A stretch of 5,350 nt of DNA from Deltaproteobacteria bacterium (GCA_030621455.1 JAUXHQ010000160.1:1-5350); one strand, 5' to 3'. Positions 1-5,350 are shown, counted from the first letter of the stretch. The notes: generated by a model from the sequence alone, not told the origin. Made by a program: numbers and translations.

Positions 1-236
1 AATCCGAGTAAGTCGTACATTTTTAGTACGTCGTCGAGGCTTCCAACCGACAACGCAATGAAATTTAATATATGGAAGTCTATATCACAGGACCAACAGA
101 CTGCCGTAAATTTACTTAAGCCGTCTGAGTTAGTCAAGGAGAAATGTGCCGGGATGTTATTAAGAACCCTGTTCTTCATGAAGAAGTTAGCAATGATGGG
201 ATCTACCGGCAAATTCCTTGACTTCATATTTTTCAT
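1..236 (-). CDS. Unrecognised protein, N-terminal part, runs off left edge
   Basis: A minus-strand frame is open from an ATG at 236 to the window edge, about 78 codons with no stop; an in-frame TAG lies just upstream at 245-243. A second in-frame ATG at 227 is an equally good start, and neither has a clear Shine-Dalgarno sequence. The product begins MKNMKSRNLPVDP and contains a CWSC pair of cysteines and a predicted helical stretch ending LDDVLKMYDLLG. I do not recognise the family. The plus strand is also open here, as an upstream extension of the ruvX frame, and both frames share their wobble position, so third-base composition cannot separate them. I prefer the minus frame because its residue mix looks like a soluble globular protein, whereas the plus frame reads as serine-rich then strongly hydrophobic, as antisense of a coding frame often does. 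If real, the gene is divergent from ruvX. Confidence 0.4.
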   Translation of the reverse strand, partial: MKNMKSRNLPVDPIIANFFMKNRVLNNIPAHFSLTNSDGLSKFTAVCWSCDIDFHILNFIALSVGSLDDVLKMYDLLG

Positions 237-244
237 ATTATACT
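218..244 (+). promoter_or_regulatory. Possible promoter for ruvX-mltG
   Basis: TTGACT at 218-223 and TATACT at 239-244 resemble sigma-70 -35 and -10 boxes, each one mismatch from consensus, but the spacer is only 15 bases, shorter than the usual 16-18. Transcription would begin near 251, about 70 bases before the preferred ruvX start. A consensus TATAAT lies on the opposite strand at 242-237, overlapping this -10 box, but I see no good -35 partner for it. This is a motif match only. Confidence 0.28.
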
Positions 245-305
245 ATGAACAGGATGTTGAAAGTCTGGGTTTAATAATTTGCGGCTGTTTAATCTCAAGA
301 TCAGT

Positions 306-312
306 AGGAAAG
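306..312 (+). promoter_or_regulatory. Ribosome-binding site that sets the ruvX start
   Basis: AGGAAAG at 306-312 lies 6 bases before the TTG at 319. The ATG at 58, which would give a 224-residue protein, has no comparable site, and the extra 87 residues match nothing expected of the RuvX family. Confidence 0.6.
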
Positions 313-318
313 ATACCG

Positions 319-732
319 TTGAAGATAATAGGCTTAGATGTCGGCAGTAAGAAGATTGGTGTAGCGGTGAGTGATGACATGGGCTGGACTGCTCAAGGGG
401 TTTCAACCATAATCCGTAAGAACCTGGATAGTGATATGTGCGAGATTGAAAGACTGGTAAATGAATACATGGCTACGGAAATAGTAGTAGGCCTGCCCAA
501 GAACATGGACGGTACGATCGGGAAGCAGGCTGAAGGTGTGCTGGCCTTGGCAGAAACAATAAAAGAGTATCTAAATATCCCTGTAACTGCCTGGGATGAA
601 CGGCTTTCTACAAGAGCAGCCAACAGGGCCTTGTTAGAGGCTGACCTCAGCCGCAGGAAGAGAAAAAAGGTTGTAGATAAGATGGCCGCCGTATTTATTC
701 TGCAGGGATACTTGGATAGCAAGACACGGTAG
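319..732 (+). CDS. ruvX: RuvX/YqgF, putative pre-16S rRNA nuclease (Holliday-junction-resolvase fold)
   Basis: RuvX (YqgF) is a small cytoplasmic nuclease with an RNase H-like fold; it is implicated in maturation of the 16S rRNA 5' end and was earlier annotated as a Holliday junction resolvase. Starting from TTG at 319 the protein has 137 residues, the normal family length (about 140). Visible hallmarks are the first strand IIGLDVGSKKIGVAVSD with Asp7, the VVGLPKNMDG segment (56-65), the WDERLST motif with Glu94, and VVDKMAAVFILQGYL with Asp120; these give the family's three acidic metal-binding residues. A basic stretch, SRRKRKK, lies at 111-117. The frame stays open upstream to 58 and beyond, but that part is probably not translated with it. 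The stop is 6 bases before mltG, so the two are likely cotranscribed; ruvX and mltG are neighbours in many bacteria. Family assignment is secure; the start is well supported but not proven. Confidence 0.94.
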   Translation: MKIIGLDVGSKKIGVAVSDDMGWTAQGVSTIIRKNLDSDMCEIERLVNEYMATEIVVGLPKNMDGTIGKQAEGVLALAETIKEYLNIPVTAWDERLSTRAANRALLEADLSRRKRKKVVDKMAAVFILQGYLDSKTR

Positions 733-738
733 AACACC

Positions 739-1767
739 ATGAAGAAGGCCATCTCTTACATTGTAATGCCCTTGATTGTCCTGGGATTACTCATAGCTAT
801 GAGTATCTTTCTTTACCTTGCCACCCCCCCCAATTCTCAAAAAATCCACAAGATAATACATATAGAGCCAGGAGCCAGTTTTGCCGAGGTTGCCGGAATT
901 CTAAAAGGGGGAGGAATTATTAAGGATGTGGGGAGGTTTTCCTTATTGGCTAGATACCATCAGGGTACCAGGAGGATTAAGGCAGGCGAATATTACTTGC
1001 ATACCTCCATGTTGCCCCTCGAAGTCCTGGACGTGCTGGTAAAAGGCGAAGTAATAAAGCATCCTACCACAATACCGGAAGGACACAACATCTATCAGAT
1101 AGCGGACCTACTTGATGATGCCGGACTTGTTGACAGAGAGAAGTTCCTGGAGATGTGCTTTGATCGTACCCTAATATCCTATTTGGGCATCGAGGGAGAC
1201 AGTCTGGAGGGTTACCTCTTCCCGGATACTTACCTGATGCCGGGGAATATCAGTGAAAGGGTTATCATTGAATTAATGGTTGCCCGGTTCAGGGAGGTTT
1301 ATGTCGGCAAATACACTGAGAGATCAAGAGAGTTGGGTTTTACGGAGAAAGAGGTTGTGACCATTGCCTCTATAATCGAGAAGGAAACGGGAAAATCATG
1401 GGAACGTCCTCTAATCTCTGCCGTATTCCAGAACAGGTTGAAAAAGCGTATACGACTTCAAAGCGATCCTACATCTGTTTACGGCATTCCCGATTTTACA
1501 GGTAGGATAAGAAAAAAACATCTTAAGAGAAAGAGCCCATACAATACATACCGCTACAGTGGTTTGCCCCCCGGCCCAATCGCTAACCCCGGGGAGGCCT
1601 CCATTAAAGCCGTTCTGTATCCGGCCAAAGTGAATTACCTCTATTTTGTTTCAAAGAACAATGGTACCCACCACTTCTCAGATAACCTGCGAGAGCACAA
1701 CATAGCTGTTCGAAAGTATCAGAAGAGGAAGCGGTTGTTTAACCAAGAAACAAGCAGCCGGCAATAG
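739..1767 (+). CDS. mltG: MltG/YceG-like endolytic murein transglycosylase
   Basis: MltG is a membrane-anchored lytic transglycosylase that cuts nascent glycan strands in the periplasm or outer face of the membrane and is thought to end peptidoglycan polymerisation. The 342-residue product matches the usual family length. It has a short basic N-terminus, one transmembrane segment at about 6-29, and then an exported part. A LysM-like region follows (about 35-110), with ASFAEVAGIL at 46-55. The catalytic domain shows EGYLFPDTY (157-165), ASIIEKET (210-217) with Glu214 as the likely catalytic acid by comparison with E. coli MltG Glu218, RLQSDPTSVYG (239-249), and SGLPPGPIANPG (274-285). All core motifs are present, so it should be active. 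The ATG lies 6 bases after the ruvX stop and has only a weak Shine-Dalgarno, which suggests translational coupling. A run of eight C lies just after the membrane segment. Family call is secure. Confidence 0.95.
   Translation: MKKAISYIVMPLIVLGLLIAMSIFLYLATPPNSQKIHKIIHIEPGASFAEVAGILKGGGIIKDVGRFSLLARYHQGTRRIKAGEYYLHTSMLPLEVLDVLVKGEVIKHPTTIPEGHNIYQIADLLDDAGLVDREKFLEMCFDRTLISYLGIEGDSLEGYLFPDTYLMPGNISERVIIELMVARFREVYVGKYTERSRELGFTEKEVVTIASIIEKETGKSWERPLISAVFQNRLKKRIRLQSDPTSVYGIPDFTGRIRKKHLKRKSPYNTYRYSGLPPGPIANPGEASIKAVLYPAKVNYLYFVSKNNGTHHFSDNLREHNIAVRKYQKRKRLFNQETSSRQ
824..831 (+). repeat. Run of eight C within mltG
   Basis: Eight consecutive C residues encode the end of Thr29 and Pro30-Pro31, at the junction between the MltG transmembrane segment and its exported part. 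Gain or loss of one base would cut the protein off just after its membrane anchor. Whether the length varies cannot be seen from one sequence. Confidence 0.9.
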
Positions 1768-1815
1768 TCACAATCGAAATTAGAATTGCTGTTTGATAAC
1801 ATTTATTTTACTGAC

Positions 1816-1823
1816 AAGGAGGT
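1816..1823 (+). promoter_or_regulatory. Strong ribosome-binding site of the flavoenzyme gene
   Basis: AAGGAGGT at 1816-1823 is complementary to the 16S rRNA 3' end over eight bases and sits 5 bases before the ATG at 1829. It is the best Shine-Dalgarno in the window and fixes this start; it suggests high translation relative to the neighbours. The 61-base gap after mltG shows no convincing terminator or promoter, so read-through from mltG is possible. Confidence 0.85.
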
Positions 1824-1828
1824 AAGTT

Positions 1829-3772
1829 ATGAGACCAAAAGAACTCGATTGTCTTTTCGAACCCATTACTATTGGCAAGATGGAGTTGAAGAACCGCATC
1901 ATAATGGCCCCAATGGGTACGGGGTATGGGGGAGACGGATATGTAACCGAGAGAGTAACCGATTACCTTGCGGCCAGGGCAAAGGGAGGCGCCAGTCTCA
2001 TAACAGTGGAAGTAGCCTATGTGCACAGGCTTGGAAAGGCCGGTCTGGGTGGAGAGTTGGCCATAGTCGACGATAAGTATATCCCGGGGCTGAACATCCT
2101 TTCCGATGCCATACACGAGGCAGGAGCAAAGGTGGTTTTGCAGTTAAACCACGCCGGCAGGTACGCCAGGGAGAAAAATCTGGGAGCGCAGCCCGTTGCT
2201 CCTTCGGCTATCGCTTCTAACTATACCGGGGAAACCCCTAGAGAACTCTCAACCGAAGAGGTGGAAGAGATTGTGGAGGCCTTTGGTGAAGGCGCTCGAA
2301 GGGCCAGGGACGCAGGGTTCGATGGTGTGGAACTCATGGGGTCTACAGGATACCTTATAAGCCAGTTTTGTTCGCCGATTACAAACAAGAGAACGGATAA
2401 GTACGGGGGTGACGGTCCTGCGGATCGGGCGACCTTTGTAAAAGAGATAATCGAAAGAATCAGGGATAAGGTGGGCTATGATTTAGGTCTCTGTGTGAAG
2501 ATGAGTGTGGATGAGTACCTCCCTGGTGGCAGTACTATTGAGGATTCCAAGGTTATGGCAAAGATCTTCGCAGAAGCGGGGGCCGATAGACTCCATGCGT
2601 GGGCTGGTTGGCATGAATCCCCCAAACCGATGTTGCCCATGTCAGTGCCTCGTGCAGCATTCGTCCATCTTGCTCAAGCCTTGAAAGAGGTCACAGATGT
2701 GCCTGTTACAACAGTGGGAAGGATAAACGACCCTTACGTGGCCGCAAGCTTGCTCAGAGAAGGTAAGGCCGACCTTATCGCACTGGGCCGGGGCCTCCTC
2801 GCAGACCCTGAATTTGCAAATAAGACGTATGAAGGTAGGATGGATGAGATCAGAACCTGCATCGCATGTTGTGTCTGTTTCGATACAATGATGTCCCAGA
2901 TTCACAGGTCCGGGCCTGAAGGGGTGATTTGTGCACTTAATCCGGAACTGGGGAGAGAAGGGGAGAACCTGCTGTCGCCGGTTGATCAAGGGAAAAAGGT
3001 CCTCGTAGTGGGGGGTGGTCCCGGGGGTATGGAGGCCGCTCGTGTAGCTTCAATTAAGGGCCACAACGTAACCCTCTGGGAGAAGTCCGACAAACTGGGA
3101 GGAGCCTTAAATGTAGCGGTCATCCCGCCTTTAAAGGATGAAATCGGGTGTTTGACTAAGTACCTTGTCCGTCAAATGGAAGTAAACAACATCAGCGTAG
3201 AACTGAATAAGGATACTACTGTTGAAGAAGTACTGAAAGAAAACCCTGATTGCGTCATAGTGGCATCAGGGGCAAAAGAAAATATACCGGAAATCCCCGG
3301 TATTGACAAAGCAAATGTGGTTATGGCCATAGACCTTCTTGCCGGCGAGATCGAAACCGGCAACGATGTTGTCTTGATTGGGGGCGGGCTTATCGGTGTG
3401 GATGTCGCCGAATACCTCAGCGAGAGAGGCAAGAACGTAACGATACTTACCAGGCAACCCCGCATTGGAGCTGACATAGGAATCAGTACACGTTGGGTGA
3501 CCATGATGAGGATAAGGGAGAGGAAGATCAAGGTAATAAAAAAGGTCTCGTACAAGGAGATAAAGAAGGATAGTGTGATTATTGAAAAGGACGGAGAGGA
3601 GATATCTATCCATGCAGATACTATCGTTGTTTCCGGCGGTCTTCTCCCTGACAGGGAATTGGCGGAAGAACTGAGAGGCAAAATATCCTTAAAAGAGGTG
3701 GGTGACTGTGTTGAGCCGAGGAAGATATATGATGCCATTTACGAAGGGTTCGAGGCGGCCTTGAACATCTAA
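1829..3772 (+). CDS. NADH:flavin oxidoreductase, 2,4-dienoyl-CoA reductase (FadH) type
   Basis: The 647-residue protein has the full layout of E. coli FadH-type enzymes (about 670 residues): an Old Yellow Enzyme TIM barrel binding FMN (about 1-340), a cysteine cluster for an iron-sulfur centre (344-368), and a two-dinucleotide-fold reductase half for FAD and NAD(P)H. The barrel shows KNRIIMAPMG near the N-terminus, QLNHAGR, and a phosphate-binding GRGLLADPEF. MGSTGYLI places Tyr175 where FadH has catalytic Tyr166, and GWHES places His262 where FadH has His252. GGGPGG (395-400) and GGGLIG (518-523) are the two nucleotide-binding loops, and VGDCVEPRKIYDAI near the C-terminus is the usual FAD-binding end. 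Cysteines are 344, 347, 348, 350 and 368, spaced unlike FadH (C-x2-C-x3-C-x11-C). The likely reaction is NAD(P)H-dependent reduction of an enoyl or dienoyl substrate, in unsaturated fatty-acid oxidation or another anaerobic reduction; the true substrate is unknown. It sits 61 bases after mltG with its own strong ribosome-binding site. Confidence 0.92.
   Translation: MRPKELDCLFEPITIGKMELKNRIIMAPMGTGYGGDGYVTERVTDYLAARAKGGASLITVEVAYVHRLGKAGLGGELAIVDDKYIPGLNILSDAIHEAGAKVVLQLNHAGRYAREKNLGAQPVAPSAIASNYTGETPRELSTEEVEEIVEAFGEGARRARDAGFDGVELMGSTGYLISQFCSPITNKRTDKYGGDGPADRATFVKEIIERIRDKVGYDLGLCVKMSVDEYLPGGSTIEDSKVMAKIFAEAGADRLHAWAGWHESPKPMLPMSVPRAAFVHLAQALKEVTDVPVTTVGRINDPYVAASLLREGKADLIALGRGLLADPEFANKTYEGRMDEIRTCIACCVCFDTMMSQIHRSGPEGVICALNPELGREGENLLSPVDQGKKVLVVGGGPGGMEAARVASIKGHNVTLWEKSDKLGGALNVAVIPPLKDEIGCLTKYLVRQMEVNNISVELNKDTTVEEVLKENPDCVIVASGAKENIPEIPGIDKANVVMAIDLLAGEIETGNDVVLIGGGLIGVDVAEYLSERGKNVTILTRQPRIGADIGISTRWVTMMRIRERKIKVIKKVSYKEIKKDSVIIEKDGEEISIHADTIVVSGGLLPDRELAEELRGKISLKEVGDCVEPRKIYDAIYEGFEAALNI
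3748..3766 (+). other. Small inverted repeat at the end of the flavoenzyme gene
   Basis: GTTCGAGG and CCTTGAAC can pair as an 8-base stem with one G-U wobble and a three-base CGG loop. It ends 3 bases before the stop codon. No U-run follows on either strand, so it is not a standard intrinsic terminator. It is the only hairpin I noticed near the tail-to-tail junction and may be a coincidence of codons. Confidence 0.25.
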
Positions 3773-3775
3773 AAG

Positions 3776-4333
3776 TTAAGGGAAAATATCTTTTCTCAGC
3801 CGCTCGGGGATACCCCATTTTATCATCAGGGCCCGGGTGCTGGGAGGGACCAGATGCTCCCATGCTTCTCCTGCAGCCATCCGTCTCCTGATGTCGCTTC
3901 CGCTCAGTCCTTTTTCGTGGGAAGATTTTTCCCAGAGTACCTCTGTTTTCAGGCCTGTGTCCTGAAAACGTTTGAGCTTTTGTCTTCCCCACTCATCGTA
4001 GATGGTCAAGAAAAAGACGCCGTCTATTGGCACATAATATTCATACAACTCGGGCAAGTTAATGGGAAAAGGCACAACGGAAAAATCCTCATGGGTCAGC
4101 CCCGTCTCCGCCAAGGCTTCCCGAACCATAGTATAACGTTCAAAATAGGTCAGGGGATTCGCTGTACGTGTGCTTCTGTTGATGTCTGCGGGGTCGTCCC
4201 TGGTCAGCGTAGGATCCGGATTGGTTATGCCGACAACAAGGTGCCTGCATCTGGCCTTCCCTGCCAGCAGGTATTTGAGATGATCGTTGTGTAGCACCTG
4301 GAAGCGACCGTGGATCACACCGGTTTCAGCCAT
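3776..4333 (-). CDS. Nicotinamide/nicotinate-nucleotide adenylyltransferase-like nucleotidylyltransferase
   Basis: A 185-residue cytoplasmic protein of the HxGH nucleotidylyltransferase superfamily, which transfers AMP or CMP from ATP or CTP to a phosphorylated substrate. It begins GVIHGRFQVLHNDHLKYLL: GRFQ (9-12) matches NadM/NadR-type NMN adenylyltransferases, and HNDH (15-18) takes the place of the usual HxGH, with Asp for Gly. The second signature is LSGSDIRRRM (143-152), matching the ISGTxIR motif of adenylyltransferases, followed by a typical end with WEHLVPP (158-164). Length fits a single-domain NadM. The ISGTxIR-like motif favours adenylyl transfer (NAD synthesis or salvage); a cytidylyl role is conceivable because the gene upstream encodes a CDP-alcohol transferase. 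The start ATG has GAGG 12 bases upstream (4349-4346), rather far. Its stop is 3 bases from the stop of the convergent flavoenzyme gene. Fold assignment is confident; substrate is not. Confidence 0.85.
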   Translation of the reverse strand: MAETGVIHGRFQVLHNDHLKYLLAGKARCRHLVVGITNPDPTLTRDDPADINRSTRTANPLTYFERYTMVREALAETGLTHEDFSVVPFPINLPELYEYYVPIDGVFFLTIYDEWGRQKLKRFQDTGLKTEVLWEKSSHEKGLSGSDIRRRMAAGEAWEHLVPPSTRALMIKWGIPERLRKDIFP

Positions 4334-4409
4334 TTGATATTTCTACCTCATGATTGTAGGATTCGGCCGGAACTCATCTGACACAATTTACCTAGGCCCC
4401 AAGTGATTA
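4334..4409 (-). other. 76-base gap between the two minus-strand genes
   Basis: The gap between the CDP-alcohol transferase stop and the adenylyltransferase-like start shows no stem followed by a U-run and no clear promoter. It contains only the distant GAGG element near 4346-4349. The genes may be cotranscribed, but the gap is large enough for an undetected promoter. Confidence 0.4.
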
Positions 4410-5054
4410 TTAGTCAAGGGCCTCGATCAATCGTTTCACCATCACCCCATTGGTATGTATAACAAGATAAAGAAGCGCCACTAGCGGCATGGGCGGCCAG
4501 ATGATGCTTGCTATGGCACATAAAGCCATGACAGTCGTCCTTGTTCCTTTACTCGCCAACGTTGGTTTGCCGAGATCGATGCCAAGGCTCTCCGCCCTGG
4601 CGCTGGCATAGCTCACGAGGTTGCTCCCAATCAGAGCCAGGGATCCTAAAGTCAGCGTCAGCCAGAGGGGAATTGGGGCGGGCAGGCGGACCAGATAAAT
4701 AATGAGGCCGATCAACATCGCCCCATCCGGGTAGCGATCCAATACCGAGTCCAGGAAGGCTCCTGTTGTGCTCTGTCTGCCCGTTAGCCGGGCAAACTGC
4801 CCGTCAACGCCGTCCAGAACCTGAGATGCGGCGGCAATTAGACCGGCCAACCAGGCACACCCCAGAGCGAAGACTACTCCGGCCAGTACGCCCACGAGCG
4901 CGGAACTGATCGTTATCATCCAGGGTCGAAGCCAGTGAACAGAAACCAGCCTTCGTGTGACCCGTGCAGACAGATGACATTTTATCCACCTGAGCACAAA
5001 CCTATCTGTCGGTTTGGTTTGCCATGAGTTGGGATTAGAGTGGTCATCTATCAT
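4410..5054 (-). CDS. CDP-alcohol phosphatidyltransferase family membrane protein
   Basis: These integral membrane enzymes displace CMP from a CDP-alcohol with a second alcohol, making phospholipids or phosphodiester solutes. The 214-residue product carries the complete signature D-x2-D-G-x2-A-R-x8-G-x3-D-x3-D: Asp81, Asp84, Gly85, Ala88, Arg89, Gly98, Asp102 and Asp106. These bind the metal ions and the CDP group, so catalysis should be possible. Hydrophobic segments lie at about 45-63, 64-80, 111-124, 128-150, 172-186 and 187-203, fitting the usual six helices. An amphipathic N-terminal part (about 18-43) precedes the first helix. SARAESLGID (151-160) is conserved in many members. The general architecture recalls inositol-phosphate-type synthases (DIPPS C-terminal domain) as much as PgsA or PssA, so the acceptor cannot be named. 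The ATG at 5054 has no good Shine-Dalgarno; a GTG at codon 20 is an alternative. The next gene on the strand is the adenylyltransferase-like gene. Confidence 0.9.
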   Translation of the reverse strand: MIDDHSNPNSWQTKPTDRFVLRWIKCHLSARVTRRLVSVHWLRPWMITISSALVGVLAGVVFALGCAWLAGLIAAASQVLDGVDGQFARLTGRQSTTGAFLDSVLDRYPDGAMLIGLIIYLVRLPAPIPLWLTLTLGSLALIGSNLVSYASARAESLGIDLGKPTLASKGTRTTVMALCAIASIIWPPMPLVALLYLVIHTNGVMVKRLIEALD

Positions 5055-5140
5055 ATTCTTGTAATCTTTTACTCCAGATAATGCGTGCGGGACCTTACTT
5101 ATCCGTTCTCAGCACGGAGCTGTCGCAGAGATTCGACATG
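5055..5140. other. Upstream region with no visible gene
   Basis: This stretch upstream of the CDP-alcohol transferase gene shows no open frame I would defend on either strand, and I could not pick out a convincing -35/-10 pair. GGAG lies on the minus strand 17 bases before the ATG at 5054, too far for a normal ribosome-binding site. It presumably holds the promoter of the minus-strand pair. Confidence 0.4.
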
Positions 5141-5293
5141 CTACCAACCTCTATCTTCTCTGTCAATGAGTTTTTGGGTATCCTTCACGTATACACAAAA
5201 GTAGCTTCTCCTTGAATAAGGGACGAGGCTGAAATAACTTCCCCATTTGTGCATCTCATCTTCAGGCCATCTTTGCCCGATCTTCAAGCACAA
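5141..5293 (-). CDS. Possible small ORF or out-of-frame tail of a broken gene
   Basis: A minus-strand frame from a TTG at 5293 to a TAG at 5143-5141 encodes about 50 residues, including GQRWPEDEMHKWGSYF and VYVKDTQKLIDREDRGW. It is rich in aromatic residues and looks protein-like, but I do not recognise it. GAGG stands a few bases before the TTG. It overlaps, in another phase, the end of the frame that enters from the right edge (stop at 5262), so it could be a separate small gene, the continuation of that frame after a frameshift, or chance. A pseudogene tail is possible. Confidence 0.22.
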   Translation of the reverse strand: MCLKIGQRWPEDEMHKWGSYFSLVPYSRRSYFCVYVKDTQKLIDREDRGW

Positions 5294-5350
5294 AATCCTC
5301 GAAATAGGTCAGACTATTCCTGCGGTTTTGCGCTTTCAGATCGAACAAAT
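5262..5350 (-). CDS. Unrecognised protein, C-terminal end, enters from right edge
   Basis: A minus-strand frame is open from the window edge to a TGA at 5264-5262 and would encode the last 29 residues or so of a protein, including FDLKAQNRRNSLTYFED. The charge and residue mix are plausible for a real C-terminus, and the direction agrees with the two minus-strand genes downstream. The fragment is too short to name or to test properly. The gap from its stop to the next firm start (5054) is about 207 bases. Confidence 0.33.
   Translation of the reverse strand, partial: LFDLKAQNRRNSLTYFEDFVLEDRAKMA

Noticed and set aside
58..318. N-terminal 87-residue extension of RuvX with a hydrophobic stretch, as a possible membrane-anchored fusion.
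   Set aside because: The TTG at 319 has a good ribosome-binding site and gives the normal family length, and the extension reads like the antisense of another frame.
1768..1828. Possible promoter or terminator between mltG and the flavoenzyme gene (TTGCTG, TTGATA and CAAT/ATTG repeats).
   Set aside because: No -35/-10 pair has acceptable spacing, and the repeats are only 4-5 bases with no following U-run.
1786..2076. Plus-strand frame of 96 residues overlapping the start of the flavoenzyme gene.
   Set aside because: It is a shadow of the flavoenzyme frame, rich in Gly, Arg and Ser with no family resemblance, and has no ribosome-binding site of its own.
3172..3738. Long minus-strand frame of 188 residues opposite the flavoenzyme C-terminal half, with serine- and isoleucine-rich stretches.
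   Set aside because: It is antisense to conserved nucleotide-binding folds, and its composition is that expected from the complement of a coding strand.
3747..3756. GGTTCGAGGC-like stretch resembling a tRNA T-arm.
   Set aside because: It lies inside the coding sequence of the flavoenzyme, and no anticodon arm, D-arm or acceptor stem can be built around it.
3854..4294. Plus-strand frame of 146 residues opposite the adenylyltransferase-like gene.
   Set aside because: The minus strand carries recognisable GRFQ, HNDH and LSGSDIR motifs; the plus frame is a shadow.
4143..5312. AAATAGGTCAG occurs twice (4143-4153 and 5302-5312), in both cases encoding LTYFE on the minus strand.
   Set aside because: A few repeated 11-base words are expected by chance in a sequence of this length, and the surrounding residues do not align well enough to claim a duplication.
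1..5350. Search for a defence island, CRISPR repeats, insertion-sequence ends, retron-like structures or att sites.
   Set aside because: No regularly spaced repeats, transposase or reverse-transcriptase motifs, or long terminal inverted repeats were seen; the main genes are ordinary metabolic and cell-envelope functions.

Overview
The window is a piece of bacterial chromosome of intermediate GC content. It carries four complete, well-supported genes flanked by fragments of less certain genes at both edges. No RNA gene, insertion sequence, CRISPR array, prophage or recognisable defence system is visible. The gene set (RuvX, MltG, a 2,4-dienoyl-CoA reductase-type flavoenzyme with an iron-sulfur site, a CDP-alcohol phosphatidyltransferase and a nucleotidylyltransferase with an unusual HNDH motif) would fit an anaerobe, possibly a Desulfobacterota-like or syntrophic organism. 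That placement rests on remembered resemblance of the protein sequences and is an inference only.

Layout, left to right. Bases 1-236 hold an open reading frame on the minus strand that runs off the left edge and is not recognised. From 319 to 1767 there is a plus-strand pair, ruvX (pre-16S rRNA nuclease / Holliday-junction-resolvase fold) and mltG (endolytic murein transglycosylase), separated by 6 bases and probably cotranscribed. ruvX should start at a TTG at 319, not at the first ATG of its long frame at 58. A 61-base gap with a very strong ribosome-binding site leads to a 647-residue flavoenzyme (1829-3772) that conserves the active-site Tyr and His region of E. coli FadH but has a rearranged cysteine cluster.

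Two minus-strand genes meet this unit tail to tail with only 3 bases between stop codons. In transcription order they are a CDP-alcohol phosphatidyltransferase (5054-4410) and a nicotinamide/nicotinate-mononucleotide-adenylyltransferase-like protein (4333-3776). They are 76 bases apart and may form one transcript. Together they could be a nucleotide-activated headgroup pathway, or a lipid gene that happens to lie next to an NAD gene; the sequence alone does not decide. The right edge (5055-5350) holds about 120 bases with no sign of a gene, then two short overlapping minus-strand frames that may be the tail, or a frame-disrupted tail, of a gene beyond the window.

Most of the window is ordinary housekeeping DNA. 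The points most worth checking are the HNDH-motif nucleotidylyltransferase beside the CDP-alcohol transferase, the altered Cys cluster of the flavoenzyme, and a run of eight C near the start of mltG.
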